DNA from: Chloroflexota bacterium
Lineage (GTDB): Bacteria; Chloroflexota; Anaerolineae; J102
DNA: 64,000 nt
Reading direction: 5' to 3'
Assembly: GCA_029782215.1 (NCBI GenBank)
Contig: JAKOVD010000073.1
Coordinates: 1-64,000 of the forward strand
Shown: piece by piece, positions 34,819 to 43,424 of the stretch
Layout of the letters: each line of letters begins with the position of its first letter
How positions within the stretch are numbered: position 1 is the first letter of the stretch
Made by a program: the position numbers and the translations under genes
The notes under the pieces: model-generated
The model's database searches: none
Told to the model about the DNA's origin: nothing
The model's input: only the letters and a program-made list of their open reading frames with translations

Positions 34819-35667
34819 ATGCTTGTGCGCATGATCGCCTCTTTGCCATCTGCCGCCCCCGAAGGCGCCGCGAAGTCCACGTGCCATCCCGGGCCGGCGC
34901 TTTCCAGGCTTTGGATCTACACCAACTACGACTGCAACCTGACCTGCAGCTACTGCGTGGCGGAGTCAAGTCCCCGCGCCCTGCGGCGGGCGCTCGATCT
35001 GGCGACGGTGGAGCGCCTGGTGGACGAGGCCGCCGCCCTGGGCTGCGAGCGCGTGTTCTTCACCGGCGGCGAGCCCTTTCTCCATCACGAGATCTATGAC
35101 ATGCTGGCCTGTGCGACGGCCCGCATGGATACCGTGGTGTTGACCAACGGCCTGATGCTTGGGGGCCAAAGGCTGGAACGACTGGTCGCAGTTGCCAGCG
35201 AACGGCTGGTGGTCCAGGTCAGCCTGGATGGCGCAGCCCCAGAACAACATGACGCCTACCGCGGCGCAGGCACGTGGGCCAGGACGGTGGCGGCCATCAA
35301 GCGCCTGCAGGCGGCAAAGCTGCACGTGCGCCTGGCTACCACGGTGACGCCCGCCAACGCCGCCTTCCTCGATGACCTGGCCGCCTTCCGGCGCGCGTTG
35401 GGCATCGCCGATGATGAACACGTCATCCGGCCCTTGACGCGGCGAGGGTTTGCACGCGAGGGGATCGACGTCTCCGTGGCAGACCTTGTTCCAGAGGTCA
35501 CCGTGACCGCGGAAGGCGTCTTCTGGCATCCGCTCGCCTCGCCAGGCAGCACCGACATGCAGGTCAGCCGCGAAATCCTCCCGCTGGCGGCGGCGGTTGC
35601 CTGTGTCCGGCAGCAGGTGGACGCCATCCAGCGGCCTGACGCCGGCCAGCCGCGCACCGTGACCTGA
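34819..35667 (+). CDS. radical SAM protein
   Basis: A 282-residue radical S-adenosylmethionine enzyme. The 4Fe-4S site is CNLTCSYC (C-x3-C-x2-C) near residue 40, followed by FFTGGEPFLHHEIYDML, the GGE motif binding SAM. The remaining TIM barrel is VVLTNGLML, VQVSLDGAAPEQHD and ATTVTPANAAFLDD. No SPASM or auxiliary cluster Cys set is seen, and no peptide substrate gene is next to it. The start may be 34819 or 34831. Neighbours are GT-C, DoxX, DUF2064 and GT2 genes, so it may modify a glycan or lipid precursor (inference). Confidence 0.85.
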   Translation: MLVRMIASLPSAAPEGAAKSTCHPGPALSRLWIYTNYDCNLTCSYCVAESSPRALRRALDLATVERLVDEAAALGCERVFFTGGEPFLHHEIYDMLACATARMDTVVLTNGLMLGGQRLERLVAVASERLVVQVSLDGAAPEQHDAYRGAGTWARTVAAIKRLQAAKLHVRLATTVTPANAAFLDDLAAFRRALGIADDEHVIRPLTRRGFAREGIDVSVADLVPEVTVTAEGVFWHPLASPGSTDMQVSREILPLAAAVACVRQQVDAIQRPDAGQPRTVT

Positions 35668-35733
35668 GGGTGATTCCGGCTTCCGTTGGAAGCCATGAGC
35701 CCACCTTAGCCCCCTTCGTGAGGTCCTACCACC

Positions 35734-36261
35734 ATGAAAGGCAAGACAAGACCGAAACCCACTGCGAATGCCCCCTTCGACATGCGGGCGACCCCGTGGC
35801 TCATCGCCGCAGCGCGCATGCTGATCGGGCTGCTGTGGCTGTGGTCGCTGCGGTGGAAGCTGCCGCCCGCTTTCGCGCCCGGCGCCAACCGCGGGCTGCT
35901 GGAATGGCTGCAGCTCGAAGTTCAGCATGCGGCGTTTCCCTGGTACGGCCAATTCGTGGCGTCGGTGGTGATCCCGAACTTCACCCTCTTCGCCTGGATC
36001 ATCTTCATGGGTGAGCTGCTGGTGGGTTTGGCGCTGCTGACGGGAACCTGGACCCGCCTGGCGGGCGCCGTGGGTCTGCTGATGGCGATCAACCTGGGCG
36101 TGGGCCTGCTGGAAGTGCCGGGCGAATGGCCGTGGTCTTATGTCATGTTGGCGCTGTGGCAGGCTCTCTTCGTCGCCGCGGCGGCCGGCCGCGTGGCCGG
36201 AGTGGATGGCTGGCTGCGGCGCCGTCTTCCCCGCGGGTCGGGATGGCTGCGGTTTACCTAG
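35734..36261 (+). CDS. DoxX-like / TQO small subunit-type membrane protein
   Basis: A 175-residue protein with four predicted spans. MLIGLLWLWSLRWKLPPAFAP and FTLFAWIIFMGELLVGLALLTG match the DoxX family, which includes the thiosulfate:quinone oxidoreductase small subunit and many uncharacterised membrane proteins. It ends 6 nt before the DUF2064 gene. A role in quinone-linked redox or envelope integrity is possible, but only family membership is supported. Confidence 0.78.
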   Translation: MKGKTRPKPTANAPFDMRATPWLIAAARMLIGLLWLWSLRWKLPPAFAPGANRGLLEWLQLEVQHAAFPWYGQFVASVVIPNFTLFAWIIFMGELLVGLALLTGTWTRLAGAVGLLMAINLGVGLLEVPGEWPWSYVMLALWQALFVAAAAGRVAGVDGWLRRRLPRGSGWLRFT

Positions 36262-36267
36262 CCGCCC

Positions 36268-36951
36268 GTGCGCGCCGCATTGGTCGTCATGGCCAAGCGT
36301 CCGGCAGCGGGCGCTGCCAAGACACGGCTGTCCCCTCCGCTCACGTCTACCCAGGCCGCTGAGCTTTACGCCTGCTTCCTCCAGGATGCGCTGGCGACAG
36401 CGGCCAGTGTTCCAGACGTCACGCCCATGCTCGCCTATCCCGCAGGTGATGATCCTGCCCTGTTCGCAGCGCTTGCGCCCGGCATCGAGCTGGTCCCGCA
36501 GGAAGGCCCCGGCCTCGGCGAGCGGCTGGACTTCGTGCTGCGCCGCTGTTTGGCCTCAGGCTATGGCGCCGCGGCTGCGTTGAGCAGCGACAGCCCCACG
36601 CTCCCCAATGCCTACCTCACACAGGCCTTCGCGGCCCTGGAACCCGGCGAAGCCGACGTGGTCCTGGGACCGTGCGAGGATGGAGGCTACTACCTGATCG
36701 GCCTCACAAGCCCCCAGCCGCGCCTGCTGCGCGGGGTCAAGATGTCCACGGCCACGGTCCTGGCCGACACGCTGGCGCTGGCCGAAGCGGAACGCCTGCG
36801 TGTGGCGCTCCTGCCGGGCTGGTACGATGTCGATACGGGTGAAGACCTGGAGCGCCTTATGCGTGACCTCCAAAGCCATCCGGGGTGGGCGCCTGCCACC
36901 CGCAGCTACCTGGCTTCCAGCGCACAGCAGGCCGGCGGCAACGAGGTCTGA
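36268..36951 (+). CDS. DUF2064 / TIGR04282-type GT-A transferase
   Basis: A 227-residue nucleotide-diphospho-sugar transferase-like protein with GTG start. LVVMAKRPAAGAAKTRLSPPLT is the nucleotide-binding N-terminus, SSDSPTLPNAYLTQAFAAL the DxD-like segment, and GPCEDGGYYLIGLT the conserved core. The family is often next to radical SAM proteins and a GT2 partner (family knowledge), and here it has both. It is 6 nt after the DoxX-like gene and 24 nt before the GT2 gene, so one operon. Confidence 0.85.
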   Translation: MRAALVVMAKRPAAGAAKTRLSPPLTSTQAAELYACFLQDALATAASVPDVTPMLAYPAGDDPALFAALAPGIELVPQEGPGLGERLDFVLRRCLASGYGAAAALSSDSPTLPNAYLTQAFAALEPGEADVVLGPCEDGGYYLIGLTSPQPRLLRGVKMSTATVLADTLALAEAERLRVALLPGWYDVDTGEDLERLMRDLQSHPGWAPATRSYLASSAQQAGGNEV

Positions 36952-36975
36952 ACGGTTGCGCCCACACAGGCGGCC

Positions 36976-37647
36976 ATGAACGTCTCGGTGATCATCCCCG
37001 CCCTGAATGAGGCAGAGGCCATCGGCGCCGTGGTGGCAGACGCCCTCGCACAGACGGTTCTGGAAGTGGTCGTCGCGGACAACGGCTCCGGCGATGGCAC
37101 GGCAGAGGCGGCCACAGCCGCCGGGGCAACGGTGGTCGTCGAGCCGCGCCGCGGCTATGGCTTTGCCTGCGCCGCCGGGTCGCGGGCGGCCCGGGGCGAC
37201 ATCCTTGTGTACATGGACGGAGACGGCAGCTTCCTGGCGGCTGAGATGCCGCGGCTGCTGGCGCCCATCCAGGCGGGACGGGCCGACCTGGTGCTGGGGT
37301 CGCGCCGGGAAGGCAGCGCGCCTGGGGCCATGCCGCCGCACCAACGCTTTGGCAACTGGCTGGCGGCAGGTCTGCTGTGGGCGCTCTACGGCGTGCAGGT
37401 GACCGACCTGGGTCCCTTCCGCGCCATCACGCGGACGGCGCTGGCGGGATTGGAGATGACGGAGATGACCTATGGCTGGCCCACGGAGATGATGGTCAAG
37501 GCGGTGCGGACCGGCCTTCGCCTGGAGGAGACGCCGGTGACCTATCTTCCCCGGCGTGCAGGCCGGTCCAAGGTCGGCGGCACCGTCAGGGGGTCGGTGC
37601 TGGCCGGTGTGCACATCCTGGGCGTGACCCTGAAGTACGCGATCTGA
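36976..37647 (+). CDS. family 2 glycosyltransferase
   Basis: A 223-residue GT2 enzyme. The N-terminus VSVIIPALNEAEAIGAVV, nucleotide-binding ADNGSGDGTAEAA and metal motif DGDGSF are clear. GSRREGSAPGAMPPHQRFGNWL and PTEMMVKAVRTGLRLEETPVTY follow the pattern of dolichyl- or undecaprenyl-phosphate mannosyl transferases. It lacks a membrane tail, so it may transfer a sugar to a soluble or peripheral acceptor. Polyprenyl-phosphate sugar made here could feed the GT-C protein at 33256-34758 (inference). Confidence 0.9.
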   Translation: MNVSVIIPALNEAEAIGAVVADALAQTVLEVVVADNGSGDGTAEAATAAGATVVVEPRRGYGFACAAGSRAARGDILVYMDGDGSFLAAEMPRLLAPIQAGRADLVLGSRREGSAPGAMPPHQRFGNWLAAGLLWALYGVQVTDLGPFRAITRTALAGLEMTEMTYGWPTEMMVKAVRTGLRLEETPVTYLPRRAGRSKVGGTVRGSVLAGVHILGVTLKYAI

Positions 37648-37672
37648 GAAGGGGGGCAGATACAGGGACATG

Positions 37673-37696
37673 GGGGCAGGTATGGGGACCTGCCCC
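37673..37696. terminator. hairpin GGGGCAGGT / ACCTGCCCC after the GT2 gene
   Basis: Nine-base perfect arms at 37673-37681 and 37688-37696 enclose ATGGGG. The 3' flank CTACGA matches the flank of the GGGGCGACC repeats near 23543, suggesting one repeat family used as terminator. The rest of 37648-37885 has no convincing gene. Confidence 0.6.
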
Positions 37697-37885
37697 TACG
37701 AGTGCGCACGCCTGCCCGGCTCACCCCCTGGATTGCCCAAAGCCGGCGACTGTGGCACGATGATGACTGCATCGATCACGCAGAGGTGACTCCGACTGCG
37801 GGAGATGGCGACGCCCGCCGGCCGCCTGTGTTTATGGGCGCACACCGGCTATTGTGCCACACCGCAACGACCCATCAAGGACGAT

Positions 37886-38302
37886 ATGGACGACCGCACC
37901 ATCTACATCACGGACTATGACCTGAAGCGTTTGCGCGAGCTGCTCGACGAGACCAGGCGAAAAGAAGGCCGGCTGAACGGGTATATGGAAAACCTGGACC
38001 TTGAGTTGGCGCGGGGCATCACGGTAGCGCCCACACTGGTGCCCCCTGATGTGATCACGATGAACTCACGTGTGCTCCTGGTTGACCAGGACACCCAGGA
38101 GGAGATGGAGTTTACGTTGGTCTTCCCCCAAGATGCGGACATTGCCGAAGGGAAGATTTCCATCCTTGCCCCTGTCGGTACGGCCATGTTGGGATATCGC
38201 GCCGGGGACATCTTCAGTTGGAAGGTGCCTGACGGCGTCCGCCGACTGCTGATCACGCGGGTGCCGTACCAGCCGGAAGCAGCCGGCGACTACCATCTCT
38301 AG
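37886..38302 (+). CDS. Rnk / GreA-C-terminal-like protein (nucleoside diphosphate kinase regulator family)
   Basis: A 138-residue protein. MDDRTIYITDYDLKRLRELLDE and the central LDLELARGITV link a short N-terminal helix pair to the GreA/GreB C-terminal FKBP-like domain, VITMNSRVLLVDQDTQEEMEFTLVFPQDAD... and ISILAPVGTAMLGYRAGDIFSWKVPDG. This matches Rnk, which binds RNA polymerase secondary-channel regions in relatives. The start at 37886 gives the family length; AAGGA lies 4 nt upstream. It stands alone and ends at a hairpin. Confidence 0.9.
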   Translation: MDDRTIYITDYDLKRLRELLDETRRKEGRLNGYMENLDLELARGITVAPTLVPPDVITMNSRVLLVDQDTQEEMEFTLVFPQDADIAEGKISILAPVGTAMLGYRAGDIFSWKVPDGVRRLLITRVPYQPEAAGDYHL

Positions 38303-38322
38303 GGGCCCGGCTCGCCGGGCCC
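38303..38322. terminator. 9-bp hairpin GGGCCCGGC / GCCGGGCCC between convergent genes
   Basis: Perfect arms at 38303-38311 and 38314-38322 with a TC centre lie directly after the Rnk-like stop and before the end of the opposing bactofilin-like gene. It can serve as a bidirectional terminator. Confidence 0.6.
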
Positions 38323-38350
38323 AGGTGCGGGGCTCTCCTGGTGACGGGAA

Positions 38351-39664
38351 TCAGACCGGCTCCGCCTCCACCGGCGCCAGCGCTGTTTCCGCGCTGGTGG
38401 CGCGCGGCCAATGGCTTCGCGCCACCAGCCAGAGCGCGCCCAGCCCCACCAGGCTCACGAGCAGCGATACAAGGCCGCCCAGGACCGGAATGGCGGCCAG
38501 GATGACGAAGATCACCAGGCCAAGGAGCAGCGCCAGGATGCGCTGGAGCCAGCCGCCGGCCATGCGGCGGAGCAGAAGGCGTCCCAGCCAGTAGGCGACA
38601 ACGATCTTGCTGACGAACAGCAGCGCGAGCAGGAACACGGCAAAGGCGGCGCCCAGAAGGCCATAGCCGAGCAGCCAGACCACGGTGCGCAGGCCATAGA
38701 GGCCGACGGCGCCAAGGCCGAACCCCACAGCGCCGATAGCGATCGCCAGGACGAGCGACAGGAGAAAGCCGTTGACGGCGATCAGCAGGCCCCAACCGGC
38801 GGCGGCAAAGGGGTGCACCGGGACGATGTCGGCGCCCGCCTCCATCCAACCGCGGGCCAACCAGAGCAGGAGCAGGCCCACGACGACGAGGGCGATCCAG
38901 GACTGGACGTGACCCAGGACCACTTTGCCCGTGTCCGCGGGCTCGGGCTGCTGTGCGACCGTCCAGGACAGCCTGGCGGCGGGCGTCAGAGCCGCCTCAC
39001 CGGCAGCGCAGACCTGGCGGGTTGGGGACCAACTGGCGAAACGGAGACCGGCTGTGGCCGGACGAGGCGCACAATCCGAACGCATGCTGGTGGCGGGCGG
39101 CGTGGGCTCGGGCTGGGCCTGACTCCTGGGCAGCAACTCCTTCCAGCCGGTCTGTCCCATCACCCAGCGTCCGATCTCGAGGGGTCCGAGGATGGCACGC
39201 GCCTGGCCGCCGATGTCGCCGCTAAGTTGGGCGCCGACGGCGACGGCCTCCAGGTTGCGGGCGATCTGCGACCCGGCTCCGGTGGCCAGGCTGACGCCGA
39301 CGAGGTGGAGGTCACGGCCGAGCGTGGACGTCGGCGCCAGGATCATGTTGACGACCGCGGCATAGACGCTGCCGTCGACGCGGCCCTTGACGTTCGCCTC
39401 GGGGCTGATCACGAAGAGGCTGCCGGCCACGTCGCCGTTCACATCGACGGCTTCACCGACGGCAAAAACATCGCCGTTGACGGTGCCATCGACCGTGACG
39501 CGGCTGCCGCTGAGGATCAGGTCATGGTCGACGGTCTGCCCTGCCGGCACGGTGTCGCCGCCAAAAGGCCCCTGGGCAGAAACAGGATGGGCGCCGCCGA
39601 ACAGCACGGCAACAAACAGGACAAAGGTGATGAAAAGAAGGCTCGTCGAGGGTAGTGGCTTCAT
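38351..39664 (-). CDS. bactofilin-like (polymer-forming) exported domain fused to membrane domain
   Basis: A 437-residue protein. A signal peptide ends near SAQG (residue 31). Residues about 38-170 are right-handed beta-repeat style (GTVNGDVFAVGEAVDVNGDVAG, GRVDGSVYAAVVN), as in polymer-forming cytoskeletal DUF583 domains. A loop with two Cys follows, then 5-6 membrane spans from about residue 250 to 425. Bactofilins are normally cytosolic; here the repeat domain is predicted to be outside. Start 39664 is chosen because MKPLPSTSLLFITFVLF gives a standard signal. Possibly a membrane-bound scaffold. Confidence 0.78.
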   Translation of the reverse strand: MKPLPSTSLLFITFVLFVAVLFGGAHPVSAQGPFGGDTVPAGQTVDHDLILSGSRVTVDGTVNGDVFAVGEAVDVNGDVAGSLFVISPEANVKGRVDGSVYAAVVNMILAPTSTLGRDLHLVGVSLATGAGSQIARNLEAVAVGAQLSGDIGGQARAILGPLEIGRWVMGQTGWKELLPRSQAQPEPTPPATSMRSDCAPRPATAGLRFASWSPTRQVCAAGEAALTPAARLSWTVAQQPEPADTGKVVLGHVQSWIALVVVGLLLLWLARGWMEAGADIVPVHPFAAAGWGLLIAVNGFLLSLVLAIAIGAVGFGLGAVGLYGLRTVVWLLGYGLLGAAFAVFLLALLFVSKIVVAYWLGRLLLRRMAGGWLQRILALLLGLVIFVILAAIPVLGGLVSLLVSLVGLGALWLVARSHWPRATSAETALAPVEAEPV

Positions 39665-39990
39665 CGCTTTCTCACTGCTCCTGCAGGGGGCGCCGCGCGG
39701 CAACAACGGCTTGGGGCGCGTGTGTGAACCTGGTCCGGCAAGACACTGCGTGTCAGATCGTACCCGGTTTGTGGCAATTGCACCAAATGGCGCACTTGCC
39801 AGTGATGGACGAGAAGAACAGTGCTATAATACAAACAAGGTTTCGTTTCGAACCATTCGCAGGAGGCAGTGCGTTGATGCACAGGTGGGTGTCTGCCGCA
39901 ACTGGGAATTGCCCTGGCGCCGTGTTCGCAGCGCGGCAAGGCGCCGGACGGCGACTGCGGGATGAGTGAATTCACAGACTGGAGGATGCC
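39665..39990. other. divergent intergenic region with TATAAT and small ORF candidate
   Basis: The 326-bp gap between the bactofilin-like gene and the first acyltransferase gene holds a consensus TATAAT at 39825-39830 without a clear -35. After it, AGGAGG at 39861-39866 precedes an ATG at 39877 that opens a 30-codon frame ending at 39969. It might be a leader peptide; the composition is ordinary and I have no homologue, so it is not called a gene. Confidence 0.3.
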
Positions 39991-41217
39991 ATGACGGGAA
40001 TGACCACATCCCTCTCCTCTCCCCCGCCGCAGGCAGAGCGGCTGCACTACCTGGATTGGCTGCGCGTGCTGGCCGTCATTGGCGTCTTTCTGTTTCACGC
40101 CCTGCACCCGTTCACGGGCGGCCCCTGGGTGATCAAGAACCAGGTCGAGAGCCTGCCCCTGACGATCATCGTGTTCTTCTTCTTCCCCTGGGGCATGCCC
40201 TTCTTCTTCCTCATCGCCGGCATGGGCAGTTGGCTGGCGCTGCGACATCGAACCGCCGGCCAGTTTGCCAGGGAACGTTTCCAGCGGCTGCTCGTGCCCT
40301 TCTTCGTCGGCGCCCTGCTTTTCACCCCCATCCAGCTCACCTATGAGTGGTGGAACCGCAGCCAGCTCGGGCAGACCCAGGCGACCTTGCTGGCCTACCT
40401 GGGCGGGCGGCATCCGCCCCTCAGCCCGCGCTTCTTCGACTGGGCGGGATTCCACCTTTGGTTTCTGGGCTTTCTGTTTGCCTTTTCGATGCTGGGGCTG
40501 CCGATCTTCCTGTGGCTGCGGGGGATGGCAGGGAAGCGGATTGAGGAGGGGCTGGCGCGGCTGTGCGACCGCCGCGGCGGGCTCATGGCGTTCATCCTCC
40601 CCCTGCTGCTCATCCAGCTCCTCTTTCGTCCCTTCGCTCCTGCCGAACAGGATTGGGCGGATTTCTTTTACCGCTTTGCGTTCTTCGTCCTGGGCTACCT
40701 GATGTACACGGACACCAGGTTTCTTCCGGCGGTGCGCCGCGAACGGTGGCTGATGGCGGTGATGGGCAGCGCCGCCTTCGTAGCCCTGGCGGCTTTGAGC
40801 GTCGCCGCAGACCCGGAGAAGCTGATGTCGTCGCCGGGTCTGCCGGGCTACTACCTCTTCTGGGCCCTGTTTGCCGTCAACAGTTGGTGCTGGACGCTTG
40901 TCGCCCTGGCCCTGGGCATGCGCTACCTGGATTTCACGAACCGTTGGCTGGAATACGGCAAGGAGGCAGTACTGCCCTTCTTCGTCGTCCATCAGCCCGT
41001 CATCGTCGTCATCGCCACGTTCGTCGTGCAATGGAACACCGGCCTGGGCATCAAAGCCCTGGTCGTGGTGGCCGCCTCCTTTGCGATCTCCCTTGGCATC
41101 TACGAGTTTCTGATCAAGCGCATCGGCTTCCTGCGCACCCTCTTCGGCATGCACGCGGTGCAACCGGCCAGGGCCGCCGCTGATTCGGGGAGAGCCCCCG
41201 GACCCCGGCCGGCTTGA
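39991..41217 (+). CDS. acyltransferase-3 family membrane protein (first of tandem pair)
   Basis: A 408-residue protein with 10 or more spans. LHYLDWLRVLAVIGVFLFHALHPF carries the family Arg and active-site-type His, and RFQRLLVPFFVGALLF follows as the conserved RxxR-type helix. These enzymes move acyl groups across the membrane to O-acylate surface polysaccharides or lipids (family knowledge). GGAGG lies 6 nt before the start. The next gene is a paralogue 40 nt downstream. Confidence 0.88.
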   Translation: MTGMTTSLSSPPPQAERLHYLDWLRVLAVIGVFLFHALHPFTGGPWVIKNQVESLPLTIIVFFFFPWGMPFFFLIAGMGSWLALRHRTAGQFARERFQRLLVPFFVGALLFTPIQLTYEWWNRSQLGQTQATLLAYLGGRHPPLSPRFFDWAGFHLWFLGFLFAFSMLGLPIFLWLRGMAGKRIEEGLARLCDRRGGLMAFILPLLLIQLLFRPFAPAEQDWADFFYRFAFFVLGYLMYTDTRFLPAVRRERWLMAVMGSAAFVALAALSVAADPEKLMSSPGLPGYYLFWALFAVNSWCWTLVALALGMRYLDFTNRWLEYGKEAVLPFFVVHQPVIVVIATFVVQWNTGLGIKALVVVAASFAISLGIYEFLIKRIGFLRTLFGMHAVQPARAAADSGRAPGPRPA

Positions 41218-41257
41218 GGGCACGGCGCCCCCAAAGGACACGCCCGGCCAAACGAGG

Positions 41258-42463
41258 ATGGCAATGATGACCCACCTGGCGGAACCTCCTGTGAGCGGTG
41301 CGCGCCTGACCGCGGCGACGGCCCGGACGGCGACGGAAGGGCGGCTGCTCTTCGTCGACAACATCCGGGTCTTCCTCACCGTGCTGGTGCTGCTGCACCA
41401 CACGATGATCATTTACGCCGGCACCGGGAAGTGGATCTACAACGAGGGGCGTGAGGACCTCATCACCCGCGGTCTCGGCTCCTGGTTCTGCACGGTGAAC
41501 CAGGCCTATTTCATGGGCCTCTTTCTCCTGATCTCGGCCTACTTCGTGCCGGGATCCTATGATCGCAAGGGGGCGGGGCGCTTCACCAAGGACCGACTGA
41601 TCCGGCTGGGCATCCCGCTGCTGCTGTACGGCTGGCTGGTGCGGCCGCTGCTGATCTACGCCGGCATGGCGGCGTTCGCCGGACAAAGCACGCCGTTCGG
41701 GGAGTGGTTTCCCGCCCAGTACGCCCGCACCTATGGGCTGATCGGCGGCGGGCCGCTCTGGTTCATCGAAACCCTGCTGGTCTTCTCACTCCTGTACGCG
41801 CTCTGGCGGGTCCTCTCACGGCGGCCGGGGCGACCGCCGGTGAACGCGCCCTTTCCCGGCAGCGCCGCCATCGTTCTGTTTGCGCTGGGCGTGGGCGCCG
41901 TCACCTTCCTGGTGCGGCTGGCTTTTCCGGTCGATGCGAGCTTCCAGCCGCTGAACCTGCAGTTCGCCAACTTTACGCAGTACGTCGCCCTCTTTGCCGC
42001 CGGGCTCGTCGCTTACCAGCGCAACTGGCTGCTGGGCATGCCCGACCGCACGGGCCGGCGCTGGCTGATCGCCGGCATCCTGCTGGCGCTTTCGCTGCCG
42101 GCGCTGGGCTTTCTGACCGGCAGCGCCGCGGACGACACGCCGTTCAAAGGCGGTTGGCACTGGCAGGCGTTTGCCGCCGCCGTGTGGGAGTCCTTCCTCT
42201 GTATCAGCCTCTGCATCGGGGTGGTCTACTTCTTCCGGCGCCGCCTCGACGGGCAGGGCCGGCTGGCACGGACGCTGTCGCGCAGCGCCTACGGCGCCTA
42301 CCTGGTGCAGGAACCGGTGATCACGCTCACGGCCGTGGCGCTGCAGGGGCTCGCGCTCTACCCGCTGCTCAAGTTCGGCCTGGTGTCGCTCGTGACGGTC
42401 CCGCTCTGCTTCCTGGTGGGGGCGCTGTTGCGCCGGCTGCCCTACGCCGACCGCGTTCTCTAG
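41258..42463 (+). CDS. acyltransferase-3 family membrane protein (second of tandem pair)
   Basis: A 401-residue paralogue of the preceding protein. LFVDNIRVFLTVLVLLHHTMIIYAG holds the family Arg and His-His, and FTKDRLIRLGIPLLLYGWLV the second conserved helix. About ten spans are predicted. The two genes probably derive from duplication but now differ through most of their length. Substrate is unknown; with the glycosyltransferase genes nearby, glycan acylation is likely. Confidence 0.87.
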   Translation: MAMMTHLAEPPVSGARLTAATARTATEGRLLFVDNIRVFLTVLVLLHHTMIIYAGTGKWIYNEGREDLITRGLGSWFCTVNQAYFMGLFLLISAYFVPGSYDRKGAGRFTKDRLIRLGIPLLLYGWLVRPLLIYAGMAAFAGQSTPFGEWFPAQYARTYGLIGGGPLWFIETLLVFSLLYALWRVLSRRPGRPPVNAPFPGSAAIVLFALGVGAVTFLVRLAFPVDASFQPLNLQFANFTQYVALFAAGLVAYQRNWLLGMPDRTGRRWLIAGILLALSLPALGFLTGSAADDTPFKGGWHWQAFAAAVWESFLCISLCIGVVYFFRRRLDGQGRLARTLSRSAYGAYLVQEPVITLTAVALQGLALYPLLKFGLVSLVTVPLCFLVGALLRRLPYADRVL

Positions 42464-42585
42464 CTGGCTTTTTGCGCGGCTGCCATGATGTCGCATGGAC
42501 AAACAGATGACACGCTGTGAGCGCGGCTGACACAGCCGTCTCATAGGCGCTGTTAAGCACCCACCATCGAGGACAAGGTAGGAGA

Positions 42586-43419
42586 ATGAACATGCAGAAG
42601 CTGTCACTTGGAACTGAAGAACTGCCCCAGACCGCAACCATGCCGGTGTTGTTCCTGGGACATGGCAGCCCAATGAATGCCATCGAAGACAGCCCGTTTG
42701 CGCGCGGCTGGCAGGAGATGGCCCAGTCCTTGCCGGCGCCCGCCGCCATCCTCTGCGTTTCCGCCCATTGGGAAACACGCGGCACTTTCGTGACGACCAT
42801 GACACAACCGCCCACCATCCACGACTTCGGCGGCTTCCCGCGAGCGCTGTACGAAGTCGAGTATCCGGCGCCCGGAAGCCCGGTCCTCGCCGAGGCGGCC
42901 AGGGATACCCTTCAGAAGACGCCCGTGGGCATGGCCGGGGCTCGCGGCCTCGACCACGGCTGTTGGGCCGTCCTGATCAGGATGTACCCCGCGGCGAACG
43001 TGCCCATCGTCCAGGTCAGCCTTGACCATACAAAGGCCGCCGCGTTCCACTATGATCTTGGGCAGGAGCTGGCCGCTCTGCGGCGCCGGGGGGTCCTCAT
43101 CGTCTGCAGCGGCAACATGGTCCACAACCTCCGCCCGATCGTGCTGTCAGAAGACCTCGACTTCAACCGGCCTCTTGCCCTCGACTGGGCGCTTGAAGCC
43201 GATGGAATCTTCAAGCGGCTGATTGCGGCGCGTGACCACAAGGCGCTGGCCAACTACCAGGCGCTGGGCAGCGCCGTCCAGCTTGCGGTTGCAACACCCG
43301 AGCACTACCTGCCCATGCTCTACGCCCTGGCGCTGCAGGGGAAAGACGAGCCGCTTGTCTACTTTAACGACGTTCCCGTGGCGGGCTCATTGACCATGAC
43401 CTGCTTCAAGATCGGCTAG
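42586..43419 (+). CDS. class III extradiol dioxygenase, DODA/YgiD type
   Basis: A 277-residue protein. LFLGHGSPMNAIEDSPF has the first His ligand, SAHWETRG the second and DHGCWAVLIRMYP a further conserved His. The length and the order of motifs match the 4,5-DOPA dioxygenase/YgiD family (LigB superfamily). The metal site may hold Fe or Zn. It opens catechol-type rings in characterised members. TAGGAGAA lies just upstream. Neighbouring genes do not indicate a pathway. Confidence 0.9.
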   Translation: MNMQKLSLGTEELPQTATMPVLFLGHGSPMNAIEDSPFARGWQEMAQSLPAPAAILCVSAHWETRGTFVTTMTQPPTIHDFGGFPRALYEVEYPAPGSPVLAEAARDTLQKTPVGMAGARGLDHGCWAVLIRMYPAANVPIVQVSLDHTKAAAFHYDLGQELAALRRRGVLIVCSGNMVHNLRPIVLSEDLDFNRPLALDWALEADGIFKRLIAARDHKALANYQALGSAVQLAVATPEHYLPMLYALALQGKDEPLVYFNDVPVAGSLTMTCFKIG

Positions 43420-43424
43420 CGAGG

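Noticed and set aside
34819-37647. Arsenosugar biosynthesis cluster (ArsS with DUF2064)
   Set aside because: The radical SAM protein lacks a C-terminal selenodomain-like extension and no ArsM is present, so only the broader family association can be claimed.
37702-37920. Small frames between the GT2 gene and the Rnk-like gene
   Set aside because: They have no ribosome site or recognisable pattern and overlap the hairpin and the Rnk-like start.
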